The position numbers and the translations under genes are program-made. The notes under the pieces are model-generated. The model searched no databases, had not been told where the DNA came from, and saw nothing but the letters and a program-made list of their open reading frames with translations. A stretch of DNA of 9,492 nt from Oscillospiraceae bacterium (lineage in GTDB: Bacteria > Bacillota > Clostridia > Oscillospirales > Acutalibacteraceae), in the NCBI GenBank assembly GCA_009783605.1, contig WRDE01000054.1, forward strand, positions 1-9,492, in the 5' to 3' direction. The first letter of the stretch is position 1, and every line of letters begins with the position of its first letter. Positions 1 through 6,703 of this stretch are shown one piece after another.

Positions 1-1202
1 ATTTTCACCGGTTTGGTAAATATCCTGATCAACGCGTATATGACGACACATCCGGCGCCGGCGGCAAAAACATACAGGCCGGCAAACAGCGCCGCCGCTT
101 TCATCTGTGAAAATAAGATGTCCACCAATTTCTGGTTCAACACACTGGTGAGCATCGAAAAGATGCTGCCAAACAGCAGTCCGACGGCGATAAACAGCAG
201 GCCGGCGGCGGCGAGGGTGACGCCGGTCCCCATAAAAGCCACCCGGCAGCGTTTGGCGTTCAAACTGAACATGCCGGTGACGATAACGGCGCACAGCATC
301 AGGGATATCACTAAGGACAGCAGCGATAGCGGCCATTGCAGCGCCGTCGGCCGAATATTCGCCCGGCCGAGGACGGCTTCCACCGAAATATCCCCGAAAA
401 AGCCGGTATCCTCCAGATGCTCCACAATCTGGCCGATATCCTCATCCTTCAGCGAGAAACCGCTCTCTCTGCATATTTCGTCTTTATTTTTCATCAAGAA
501 CCGCCGCAGGTTTTCTTTCGGCAGGGTATAACCGCAGTCGCCCCGGGAAAAGGCATCGATATATCTTGAAAAATTTTCCGCGGCATACTCTTTTATGAAG
601 GCGCGTTCCAAGAGATTTTCTATCATATACGGCGAGATATTATATGCGCTGACAATGCTCGGTTTTAAGTTTTTCATGATCCTTCCGGCGATATCGTATT
701 CATCCACCAATATTTCCACATTGATATCCGCCACAACCGTCCTGACCGCCTGTTCGGTCACCGACAGCCTCACGACATGCAGGCATACCGCCGCGCAGAC
801 ACAGACAAACAACAGAATGCCGAGCAGAACGGTGAAAGCTATCCGCAATTTACTGTATTTTCCCGCCGCCGTAGCTTTTACGGCTCTTGCCGGCGCGGAA
901 TCAAGCGGTTCCGCAGTTTCAACCGGCATATATTCTGTCCTGTCCGGTTCAAGCGGTACACTATCCGGGTCTCCGGTTGCATCCGGTATTTCCGGGGCCC
1001 CGAACGGAGCGAGACTGACCGGTTCGGTGACCGCCTCCACGCCGGCAGCCGTTTCTCCAGCCGGTTCCTCCGACATCTCAACCGCGTCCGGCTCCGCCGT
1101 TTCGGTCAGCTGTATATCGTTCAATGTATGCCCGCAGTTGGCGCAGTATACCGCCGCCGCCTTCAATTCGAGGCCGCACGCCGGGCAAATAACGGTATCC
1201 AT
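1..1202 (-). CDS. Zinc-ribbon, multi-pass membrane protein of unknown function (3' end beyond window)
   Basis: An open frame of 400 codons starts at ATG 1202 and runs off the left edge without a stop. GGGAGG lies a suitable distance upstream of the start. The N-terminus has two CxxC knuckles (C6/C9 and C20/C23), a typical zinc-ribbon as found at the front of many Clostridial membrane proteins. Residues about 30-115 are acidic and rich in Pro, Glu and Ala, and look disordered. One hydrophobic segment (about 119-144) is followed by a soluble stretch of about 140 residues (about 146-287) and then three more hydrophobic segments (about 288-312, 320-350, 366-394). This suggests a cytoplasmic zinc ribbon tethered to a four-helix membrane protein with an extracytoplasmic domain. 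I do not recognise a named family. It is transcribed divergently from aroQ. Role unknown. Confidence 0.85.
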   Translation of the reverse strand, partial: MDTVICPACGLELKAAAVYCANCGHTLNDIQLTETAEPDAVEMSEEPAGETAAGVEAVTEPVSLAPFGAPEIPDATGDPDSVPLEPDRTEYMPVETAEPLDSAPARAVKATAAGKYSKLRIAFTVLLGILLFVCVCAAVCLHVVRLSVTEQAVRTVVADINVEILVDEYDIAGRIMKNLKPSIVSAYNISPYMIENLLERAFIKEYAAENFSRYIDAFSRGDCGYTLPKENLRRFLMKNKDEICRESGFSLKDEDIGQIVEHLEDTGFFGDISVEAVLGRANIRPTALQWPLSLLSLVISLMLCAVIVTGMFSLNAKRCRVAFMGTGVTLAAAGLLFIAVGLLFGSIFSMLTSVLNQKLVDILFSQMKAAALFAGLYVFAAGAGCVVIYALIRIFTKPVK

Positions 1203-1245
1203 CTGTGGCTTTCCTCCCTTGAATTCCCGATTTTTTATCTTCTAC

Positions 1246-1274
1246 ATTTTATCATAATATTAATTCATATACAA
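1246..1274 (-). promoter_or_regulatory. Putative sigma-A promoter of the zinc-ribbon gene
   Basis: Read on the minus strand, TTGTAT (1274-1269) and TAAAAT (1251-1246) are separated by 17 nt. A TG one base before the -10 gives an extended -10. Transcription would start near 1239, about 37 nt before the start codon. The region is very AT-rich, so a chance match is possible. Confidence 0.4.
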
Positions 1275-1337
1275 TATAAATTTTGTCGAACGGGGTACAC
1301 CCGGAGATATATCGGATTTTCATTTTGCAATAAAGGG

Positions 1338-1366
1338 TTGCGCCGTCGTCTTCTTTTTGGTATACT
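1338..1366 (+). promoter_or_regulatory. Putative extended -10 promoter of aroQ and the M24 peptidase
   Basis: TATACT (1361-1366) is preceded by TGG, which gives an extended -10, and lies 17 nt after a weak -35, TTGCGC (1338-1343). The start site would be near 1373, about 28 nt before the aroQ ATG. A good -10 context with a poor -35 is typical of extended -10 promoters. Confidence 0.5.
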
Positions 1367-1400
1367 GTATATTGACAATCAATATATAAGAAGGTTTATT

Positions 1401-1856
1401 ATGACCATATTGGTTTTAAATGGGCCAATTATTAACCTGTTAGGCAGCCGGGAACCGTCGGTCTACGGCGTGGAGAGCTACCAGGCCCTCTGCGAACGGG
1501 TGGAGCAGACCGCCGCTGCCCTCGGCATCGCGGCGGAGATTTTCCAGACCAACAGCGAGGGCGGGCTGATCGACCGGTTGCATGAGGCGATCGGCCGGTA
1601 TGATGCGGTGGTATTGAATGCCGGCGGCTATACCCACACCAGCGTGGCGCTGCGGGACGCGATTTCCGCCCTGCCGCTGCCGGTGGTAGAGGTGCACCTG
1701 TCCAACATCTACGCCAGAGAGGAATTCCGCCACACCTCGCTGACCGCGCCGGTCTGTATCGGATCAATTGCCGGCTTCGGTATTGATTCCTATCTGCTGG
1801 CGCTGCAGGCGTTGAAAAACCATTTCACAAAATCCTCCAAGGCGGTTCCGGTATGA
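1401..1856 (+). CDS. aroQ: Type II 3-dehydroquinate dehydratase with an altered active-site residue
   Basis: This is a 151-residue protein of normal length for the small type II dehydroquinases, cytoplasmic dodecamers that convert 3-dehydroquinate to 3-dehydroshikimate in the shikimate pathway. The family signature is clear: NGP near the start, LLGxREPxxYG with the catalytic Tyr22 and Arg17, QxNxEGxLI (residues 49-57), NAGGYTHTS with Asn73 and His79, and EVHLSN with Glu97 and His99, then Arg106 and Arg110. The normally near-invariant Asn in the NGPN motif (Asn12 of the Mycobacterium tuberculosis enzyme) is Ile10 here; an AAT codon would need only one base change to give the ATT present. AGAAGG lies about 6-7 nt before the ATG. 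The stop overlaps the next start as ATGA, so the two genes are probably translationally coupled. The family assignment is firm; full activity is not assured. Confidence 0.95.
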   Translation: MTILVLNGPIINLLGSREPSVYGVESYQALCERVEQTAAALGIAAEIFQTNSEGGLIDRLHEAIGRYDAVVLNAGGYTHTSVALRDAISALPLPVVEVHLSNIYAREEFRHTSLTAPVCIGSIAGFGIDSYLLALQALKNHFTKSSKAVPV

Positions 1857-2908
1857 CTGCCGCTGAAAAACTCCGCGGGTTATTGCCGGAGGGGACGGCG
1901 GCGCTGATAGCGAATCCCGCCAACCGCCGGTATCTGAGCGAATTCTTCTGTTCCGACGGCGCGGTGCTGCTCACCGCCGAAAAGGGCTGGTTTCTGACCG
2001 ATTTCCGGTATATCGAGGCGGCGCGGCAGACGGTCAACGGGCTGGAATGTGTTTGTTACCGCAAGCTGTCCGACACGCTGAACGAACTGCTGCGGGGGAC
2101 GGCGGAGCTATTGGTGGAGTCGCGGCATACCGTGTTAGACGCTTTTTACCGGTTGGAAAAAAGGTTGGAGTGCCCGCTCTGCGCTGACGGCCGGTTGGAT
2201 AAATGGCTGAGCGGGCTGCGGGCGGTCAAATCCGAATCCGAGCGGGACGCCATTTTGCGGGCGCAGGCGTTGACACAGTACGGCTTTGACTATATCCTGC
2301 CCCGGATCGCGCCCGGGCGCAGCGAACGGGAGATCGCGCTGGAATTAGAATTCGCGGTCCGTTCCGCGGGCGCCGATGACGTGGCTTTCGACATTATCGC
2401 GGTCGGCGGGCCGAATTCTTCGCTGCCCCACGGGGTGCCGGGCGACCGCAAACTGCGGCGCGGCGATTTTTTGACATTGGATTTCGGCGTCCGGTTAGAC
2501 GGCTGGCATTCGGATATGACCCGGACGGTGGCGGTCGGCGCGGCGGACGGGGAGATGCGCCGGGTTTATGATTCCGTACTGGAAGCCCAGCAGCGGTGCC
2601 TTGCCGGCCTGCGATCCGGCATCACCGGGGCCGAAGCCGACGCGCTGGCGCGGGATGTGATCGCCGCCGCCGGTTACGGCGAACAGTTCGGCCACAGCAC
2701 CGGCCACGGGGTGGGGTTAGAGGTACACGAGGAGCCGCGGCTGTCCTCCGCCAATACCGATCTGCTCCCAACCGGAGCGGTGGTGACGGTGGAACCCGGC
2801 ATCTACCTGCCGGGGCGGTTCGGCGTCCGGATCGAGGATATGGTCTGGCTGACCGCCGACGGGTGCGAGAATCTGACCGATGTGCCAAAGGAATTGATTG
2901 TGTTGTAA
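1853..2908 (+). CDS. M24 family Xaa-Pro aminopeptidase (YqhT-like)
   Basis: A 351-residue cytoplasmic metallopeptidase of the aminopeptidase P/prolidase type, the usual length for the short Bacillota form. The N-terminal creatinase-like domain covers about residues 1-125 and the pita-bread catalytic domain about 130-351. All five dinuclear-metal ligands are in their family motifs: Asp210 (LDFG), Asp221 (SDMTRT), His285 (GHSTGHGVG), Glu314 (VEPGIY) and Glu328 (RIEDM). His193 in LPHG is the usual additional active-site histidine. It probably removes N-terminal residues that precede proline, or cleaves X-Pro dipeptides; the sequence does not decide between them. The start overlaps the end of aroQ by 4 nt. 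Bacillus has the same aroQ-yqhT order followed by efp, but no efp follows here. Confidence 0.95.
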   Translation: MTAAEKLRGLLPEGTAALIANPANRRYLSEFFCSDGAVLLTAEKGWFLTDFRYIEAARQTVNGLECVCYRKLSDTLNELLRGTAELLVESRHTVLDAFYRLEKRLECPLCADGRLDKWLSGLRAVKSESERDAILRAQALTQYGFDYILPRIAPGRSEREIALELEFAVRSAGADDVAFDIIAVGGPNSSLPHGVPGDRKLRRGDFLTLDFGVRLDGWHSDMTRTVAVGAADGEMRRVYDSVLEAQQRCLAGLRSGITGAEADALARDVIAAAGYGEQFGHSTGHGVGLEVHEEPRLSSANTDLLPTGAVVTVEPGIYLPGRFGVRIEDMVWLTADGCENLTDVPKELIVL

Positions 2909-2910
2909 AT

Positions 2911-2953
2911 AGATTTCTTGCAAAACTCACTTTGTGAGTTTTGCAAGAAATCT
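2911..2953. repeat. Perfect 20-bp inverted repeat with a 3-nt loop
   Basis: The left arm 2911-2930 and right arm 2934-2953 are exact reverse complements around TTT. The element begins two bases after the peptidase stop and ends 34 nt before the DUF2975 start. In RNA it would form an uninterrupted 20-bp hairpin. No U-tract follows (AACGACTATA comes next), so it is not a canonical intrinsic terminator, though it could slow transcription or protect the upstream 3' end. The near-complete palindrome would also fit a miniature mobile element. Confidence 0.9.
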
Positions 2954-2987
2954 AACGACTATAAAAATTTGTAAAGGATGTACCCCT

Positions 2988-3443
2988 ATGAAAAAAATCG
3001 GAAAAATCAGCCGGTTTCTGGAGATCACCATGATCGCGCTGATGGTGATCTCGGGAATTATGACGGTGACACTGCCCTGGAGCATCCCGTTTATCACCGG
3101 CCGCGATGCCGGAGAACCCGAAAATTATTATTGGAAGTATCTGATCGTGCTGACCTATTCCGGTATCATCGCCGAATTCATCCTCTGGCATACCCGCGGC
3201 ATCATCCATAACGTGGTCACCCGCAACCCCTTCTGTCATGACACGGTGCGGCGGTTGCGGGTGGTGGGCAGTGGCTGTCTGCTGATCAGCGTCTCCTACG
3301 CTTTCGCGGTATTCTTTGTCTCCAAGGTGTTCATGGTGGTGGTGCTGGCCGCGTTTATGGTGATGGGGCTGTTCCTGTTGGTTTTTTCCGAGCTGTTCCG
3401 CCAGGCGGTGGCATACAAGGAAGAAAACGATATGACGATATAG
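2988..3443 (+). CDS. DUF2975 family membrane protein
   Basis: A 151-residue protein with four predicted membrane helices (about 10-37, 48-68, 92-111, 112-138). The loop after helix 2 has the motif NPFxxDTVRRLR, which I recognise from DUF2975 proteins. AAAGGA is 9 nt before the ATG. The next gene, a small XRE regulator, starts 16 nt after the stop. DUF2975 plus small XRE pairs are common in Bacillota and are presumed to act together, but the biochemical role is unknown. A longer in-frame start exists inside the inverted repeat (2934), but it has no ribosome binding site and does not fit the family N-terminus. Confidence 0.85.
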   Translation: MKKIGKISRFLEITMIALMVISGIMTVTLPWSIPFITGRDAGEPENYYWKYLIVLTYSGIIAEFILWHTRGIIHNVVTRNPFCHDTVRRLRVVGSGCLLISVSYAFAVFFVSKVFMVVVLAAFMVMGLFLLVFSELFRQAVAYKEENDMTI

Positions 3444-3459
3444 GGAGGGGGAGGAAAAC

Positions 3460-3675
3460 TTGGCAATTGTGGTAAATCTCGATGTAATGATGGCCCGGCG
3501 CAAGATCGGGCTGACCGAGCTGTCGGATAAAGTCGGCATCTCGCTGGCAAACCTGTCGATTCTCAAAAATAACCGGGCCCGTGCCATCCGGTTTTCCACC
3601 CTCGCGGCCATCTGCGAAGCGCTGGACTGCCAACCGGGGGACATTCTCGAGAGTGTGGAGAAACCGGTACGATAA
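3460..3675 (+). CDS. Small XRE/Cro-type HTH regulator (YozG-like), TTG start
   Basis: A 71-residue protein that is almost entirely one helix-turn-helix domain (about residues 8-65) of the small Cro/C1 class. Recognisable elements are NLDVMMARRK at the start, a turn around VGISLANLSILKN, and RFSTLAAICEALDCQPGDIL at the end. The TTG start is preferred because GGAGG sits 5 nt upstream (3450-3454) and because family members begin with MAI-VNLDVMM. The ATG codons at 3487 and 3490 would remove that conserved segment and lack a Shine-Dalgarno sequence. It is co-transcribed with the DUF2975 gene and probably regulates that pair and perhaps other targets. Confidence 0.88.
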   Translation: MAIVVNLDVMMARRKIGLTELSDKVGISLANLSILKNNRARAIRFSTLAAICEALDCQPGDILESVEKPVR

Positions 3676-3676
3676 T

Positions 3677-3752
3677 ATCGGGGCTCGTGCGGCTAAAGCC
3701 GCGACTTCGCCTGTATCGGGGCTCGTGCGGCTAAAGCCGCGACTTCGCCTGT
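3677..3752. repeat. Perfect 38-bp tandem duplication containing a hairpin
   Basis: Positions 3677-3714 and 3715-3752 are identical. Each unit contains a GCGGC/GCCGC stem with a TAAA loop (3689-3702 and 3727-3740), followed by ACTTCGCCTGT. The second unit is also the left end of the longer dispersed repeat at 3716-3834. The duplication lies just after the XRE stop codon. Confidence 0.9.
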
Positions 3753-3834
3753 TCGGTGATTGTAGTTACAGCAGGCAATAGGGACAGCGCTGTGGTAAAC
3801 CGAAGGTTTGTCTGCCAAGCACTTTGCCTGTTCG
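3716..3834 (+). repeat. Dispersed structured intergenic repeat, copy 1 (upstream of dusB)
   Basis: About 119 bp that aligns nearly end to end with 8771-8891. In order it contains: a GCGGC-TAAA-GCCGC hairpin (3727-3740); ACTTCGCCTGTTCG (3742-3755); the palindrome ACAGCGCTGT (3784-3793); a second hairpin with stem AAACC/GGTTT and loop GAA (3797-3809), closed by T3796 and G3810; and a second ACTT(T)GCCTGTTCG (3821-3834). It ends 22 nt before the dusB start. It has no plausible coding capacity. The conserved architecture suggests a mobile hairpin element or an RNA structure. Confidence 0.85.
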
Positions 3835-3856
3835 ATGCTTGTGATAGGAGCTATTA

Positions 3857-4828
3857 TTGACGAGTTATATGAAAATCGGTAATATTAATATTTCCGGCCG
3901 GGCCGCGCTGGCGCCGATGGCCGGGGTGGGGGACCGGGCTTTCCGGCGTATTTGCCGCGGGTATGGCGCGGCTTTTGTGGTGGGCGAGATGGTCAGCTGC
4001 AAGGGGATCTGTTTCGGCGACGCCAAAAGTCTGGAGCTGCTGGAGTTGGATGATGAGGAACGCCCGGCGGCGATACAGCTGTTCGGCGACGATCCGGAGA
4101 CGATGGCCCGGGCGGCTGAACGGGCGATGGCGTTCCGGCCGGACTGGATCGATATCAACATGGGCTGCCCGACCCCGAAAATCGTCAACAACGGCTGTGG
4201 CAGCCGGTTGATGCTGAACCCCGTTTTGTGCGGCGAGATCGTCGCGGCGGTTTCGGCGGCGGTGTCGGTGCCGGTGACCGTTAAGATACGCAAGGGCTAT
4301 GCCAAAGATAAAGTCAACGCCGTCGAGGTGGCATTGCGCTGCGAGGCGGCGGGGGCGGCGGCGGTTACGGTACATGGCCGTACCCGGGAGCAGATGTACG
4401 CGCCGCCGGCCGACTGGGCAATCATCGCCGCCGTCAAGCGGGCGGTGACCGTCCCGGTGATCGGCAACGGCGACGTCAATTCCGCGGCCGCCGCAGCCGC
4501 CATGTATGAGCAGACCGGCTGCGATCTGGTGATGGTGGGGCGCGGCGCGTTGGGCGCGCCGTGGATCTTCGCCCAGATCGAGGCGCTGCTCAACCATGAA
4601 AAGCAGTTGCCCGCGCCGCCGGTATCCGCGCGGATGGCGGTGCTATACCGCCAAATTTCTCTGGCGGCCGAGCTGAAAGGCGAGCGGACAGCCCTGCGGG
4701 AAGCCCGCAAGCACGCAGCCTGGTATCTGCGGGGCTGGCGGGGCGCCGCGGCGCTGCGCCAGCAGGCGGGGCGGATCGAGACACTGGCGGATCTGGCGGG
4801 GCTGATACAGTTGACAGTTGAGAGCTAA
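3857..4828 (+). CDS. dusB: tRNA-dihydrouridine synthase, TTG start
   Basis: A 323-residue FMN enzyme that reduces uridine to dihydrouridine in tRNA D-loops. The TIM-barrel start APMAGVGDRAFR (residues 19-30) is followed by QLFGDDP (74-80) and NMGCPTPKIV with catalytic Cys104. Lys143 (VKIRKG) and His173 in VHGRTREQMY are expected flavin/tRNA contacts; GNGDV (203-207) and GRGALGAPW bind the FMN phosphate. The C-terminal helical domain (about 240-320) binds tRNA. AGGAG at 3846-3850 is 6 nt before the TTG; an in-frame ATG at 3869 would be 18 nt away and is less likely. The gene lies alone behind a structured repeat. The DusB-type assignment within the Dus family is by overall resemblance. Confidence 0.93.
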   Translation: MTSYMKIGNINISGRAALAPMAGVGDRAFRRICRGYGAAFVVGEMVSCKGICFGDAKSLELLELDDEERPAAIQLFGDDPETMARAAERAMAFRPDWIDINMGCPTPKIVNNGCGSRLMLNPVLCGEIVAAVSAAVSVPVTVKIRKGYAKDKVNAVEVALRCEAAGAAAVTVHGRTREQMYAPPADWAIIAAVKRAVTVPVIGNGDVNSAAAAAAMYEQTGCDLVMVGRGALGAPWIFAQIEALLNHEKQLPAPPVSARMAVLYRQISLAAELKGERTALREARKHAAWYLRGWRGAAALRQQAGRIETLADLAGLIQLTVES

Positions 4829-4838
4829 AAATTATTTT
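4811..4838 (+). promoter_or_regulatory. Weak candidate promoter for the AI-2E family gene
   Basis: A perfect -35 TTGACA (4811-4816) inside the last codons of dusB is followed after 16 nt by TATTTT (4833-4838), a 4/6 match. The gap that follows is AT-rich and holds a small ATGCA/TGCAT inverted repeat at 4864-4876. No terminator separates dusB from the next gene, so read-through is an alternative. Confidence 0.3.
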
Positions 4839-4903
4839 GATACCTTCAAAAGAAACCATAATTATGCATTTTGCATTGTGAATTAAAACAGGAGGTCTGT
4901 CCC

Positions 4904-6061
4904 ATGAAAAGACGCTTCTCCGGCCCGCTCACCTGGCTCGGCGCGTTCGCGCTGGGGCTGGCGCTGATTTTTTTCTATAAGCTTGTGAACAGCCTGCCGG
5001 CTGTCTGGGGCATCATCTCCGGTTTTATCAGCATCCTCGAACCCTTTGTCATCGGATTCATCATCGCCTTTCTGCTGCATATGCCGGTTAAAAAGCTGGC
5101 GGGGCTGCTGCGCAAAATCCCGGTCGAGCGGCTCTCCCGCGCTTCTTACGGTATCGCGGTGGCGATCGTGTATTTAGTGTTGGCCGGCGCGGTGACGCTG
5201 TTTGTGCTGTCGGTGGTCCCCTCCATCGTCAGCGGCGTTACCGGCCTCATCAAATCTATCCCGGAATATAAGGAAAACGTTGTCAAATGGGTCGCTGCGC
5301 ACGCCGAAAATCCGATTATCCGGTATCTGGACCCCTTGGACAATCTGGAAGAATTTTTTGAATACCTCTCCGGCAACCTGTCCGCCAGCTCGTTTCAGGA
5401 TTATATCGACCGGGTGATGTCTTTCACGTCTTCGATTTCGGTCATACTGCTGGGGATCATCTCCTCGATCTATATGCTGCTCACCCGGGAATCGCTGGCC
5501 GGCAACCTCAAAACGCTGCTGTCGGCTGTCCTGCCGGCCCGGTGGATGCGGCTGTTGGTCGTCTACGGCCGCAAGACGGCGGATATTTTCAACTCCTATC
5601 TGTACACCAAAATATTGGATTCGCTGTTAGTGGGCATTTTGCTGTTCCCGGTGCTGATTCTCTCGGGGCTGCCCTATCCGGTACTGCTGGCCATCCTCGG
5701 GGCAATCTTCAATCTGATCCCCTATTTCGGCTCTATCATCATGTCCATTTTCTGCGTGGTAATCGGACTGCTGAGCGGCAACCCCGGCGGCGCGATAGCG
5801 GTATTCATCTACAACACGGTATTGCAGCAGATAGACGCCAACCTGATCCAGCCGAAGCTGATCGGCACCTCGGTCGGTATCAAGCCGTTTTATGTGCTGG
5901 TCGCCATCACCGTCGGCGGCGGGCTGTTCGGCATCCCCGGCGTACTGTTGGGGGTGCCGCTGATGGCGGTATTGCAGGTGATGCTCCGGGACGGGATTGA
6001 TTATCTGCGGAAGAAGCAGAAAGCGAAAAATGAAGAGCAAGAAGAAACCGCCCCGGATTGA
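4904..6061 (+). CDS. AI-2E family transporter (PerM/YdiK-like permease)
   Basis: A 385-residue polytopic membrane protein, the usual size for the family. Hydrophobic segments lie at about 10-30, 33-59, 82-110 and 176-194, with a cluster from about 238 to 363. The amphipathic extracytoplasmic region is about 115-175. The C-terminal family signature is strong: NLIPYFGS (270-277), then QQIDANLIQPKLIG (308-321) and GIPGVLLGVP (343-352). The tail is charged and cytoplasmic. Members have been linked to autoinducer-2 export or ion/proton antiport, so the substrate cannot be read from the sequence. ATG 4904 is chosen because a perfect AGGAGG lies 8 nt upstream (4890-4895); a longer frame from 4871 would place that site inside the coding region. 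Confidence 0.92.
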   Translation: MKRRFSGPLTWLGAFALGLALIFFYKLVNSLPAVWGIISGFISILEPFVIGFIIAFLLHMPVKKLAGLLRKIPVERLSRASYGIAVAIVYLVLAGAVTLFVLSVVPSIVSGVTGLIKSIPEYKENVVKWVAAHAENPIIRYLDPLDNLEEFFEYLSGNLSASSFQDYIDRVMSFTSSISVILLGIISSIYMLLTRESLAGNLKTLLSAVLPARWMRLLVVYGRKTADIFNSYLYTKILDSLLVGILLFPVLILSGLPYPVLLAILGAIFNLIPYFGSIIMSIFCVVIGLLSGNPGGAIAVFIYNTVLQQIDANLIQPKLIGTSVGIKPFYVLVAITVGGGLFGIPGVLLGVPLMAVLQVMLRDGIDYLRKKQKAKNEEQEETAPD

Positions 6062-6073
6062 GGCGGTTTTTTT
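6045..6073 (+). terminator. Intrinsic terminator overlapping the end of the permease gene
   Basis: The stem AAACCGCC (6045-6052) pairs with GGCGGTTT (6062-6069) and ends in a seven-base T run (6067-6073). The left arm uses the last codons and the stop codon lies in the loop. In the other direction the stem is followed by TTTCTTCTT, so weak bidirectional use for the convergent gene is possible. Confidence 0.88.
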
Positions 6074-6083
6074 GTTGCGTTTC

Positions 6084-6581
6084 TCACCAATGCGGAATAT
6101 CCTTAAACACCGTTTTTTCGTTTTCATTTTCTTTCAACTTCGCCCGGACCAGCGCCAGCTCCCGGGCATGCTCCTCCTGTCTGCGCACCCGGATCGCCAG
6201 CCAGATGAAAAGAGCGGTCAGCAGCGAAACCAGATGCCGGGTGGTCAGCTTGCCCATCCCGGTGTATCCGCTGAAAGAGCCGCCGGGCCGGACGGTGGCC
6301 GGAAAGAGGTTCATATAATGCAGCCCGACGGCGGCCAGCACCACCGCCCCGGCGCAGACCAACGTGAAGCAGACCCAGGGCTGGTCCTTGAAAAAATAAT
6401 ACCAGAGCATCCCGGCGGTCAGCAGCGCCAGCCCCAACCAGAGCGGCCAGGTGATCACGCCGTCCTTCGCCCGGAATCCCTCGGAGCTGAGGACACCCGC
6501 TATGCCGAACCCGACCAGAACGGTATTCAGCGCCGACCACACATAGGTGCCCCAGCTCAATATCAGCCACAGCTTTTTCAT
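6084..6581 (-). CDS. Small four-helix membrane protein of unknown function
   Basis: A 165-residue protein that I do not recognise. Four hydrophobic segments are visible (about 4-31, 41-64, 69-90 and 112-131). A positively charged, helical, probably coiled C-terminal tail follows (about 132-157, many Glu, Arg and Lys), which puts both ends most likely in the cytoplasm. A Gly-rich loop (about 99-110) joins helices 3 and 4. The start ATG at 6581 has only a weak AGAAAG upstream. The gene converges on the permease gene and has its own upstream promoter candidate. GC-rich codon use matches the neighbours. Confidence 0.75.
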   Translation of the reverse strand: MKKLWLILSWGTYVWSALNTVLVGFGIAGVLSSEGFRAKDGVITWPLWLGLALLTAGMLWYYFFKDQPWVCFTLVCAGAVVLAAVGLHYMNLFPATVRPGGSFSGYTGMGKLTTRHLVSLLTALFIWLAIRVRRQEEHARELALVRAKLKENENEKTVFKDIPHW

Positions 6582-6624
6582 AAAATCAATCTTTCTGAAC
6601 GTTTTATATTATCATCTGTCTGTT

Positions 6625-6654
6625 ATTTTATCATATCCCGGGCATTTTTGCCAA
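6625..6654 (-). promoter_or_regulatory. Putative promoter of the small membrane protein gene
   Basis: On the minus strand TTGGCA (6654-6649) and TAAAAT (6630-6625) are 18 nt apart, with a TG one base before the -10. The start would be about 37 nt upstream of the ATG. Confidence 0.45.
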
Positions 6655-6655
6655 C

Positions 6656-6690
6656 ATTTTTTCAAAAATCGCCGGGGGGATGTTAAAAAA
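6656..6690 (+). promoter_or_regulatory. Upstream promoter block shared with rpmH, copy 1
   Basis: This 35-bp block matches 8335-8369 at 32 of 35 positions with no gap. It has an A/T-rich flank on each side of a CCGGG core. The block start lies exactly 71 nt before the -10 hexamer in both places. It could be an UP element plus a regulator site, or a duplicated promoter upstream region. Confidence 0.75.
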
Positions 6691-6703
6691 CGAAAAAAAA
6701 TCC

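Noticed and set aside
13..1257. Several long plus-strand open frames over the left end
   Set aside because: They lie antisense to the zinc-ribbon membrane protein, which has a ribosome binding site, CxxC knuckles and membrane helices. The plus frames show no recognisable domain.
2960..2965. TATAAA as a promoter -10 for the DUF2975 gene
   Set aside because: No acceptable -35 lies 16-18 nt upstream. That region is the right arm of the inverted repeat.
3677..3834. CRISPR array
   Set aside because: The 38-bp copies abut without spacers, and the dispersed copies differ in the hairpins. No cas genes are present.
4862..4885. ATGCA/TGCAT inverted repeat before the permease gene as a mobile element
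   Set aside because: The stem is only 5 bp with AT-rich flanks and no second copy in the window. It is too weak to call.
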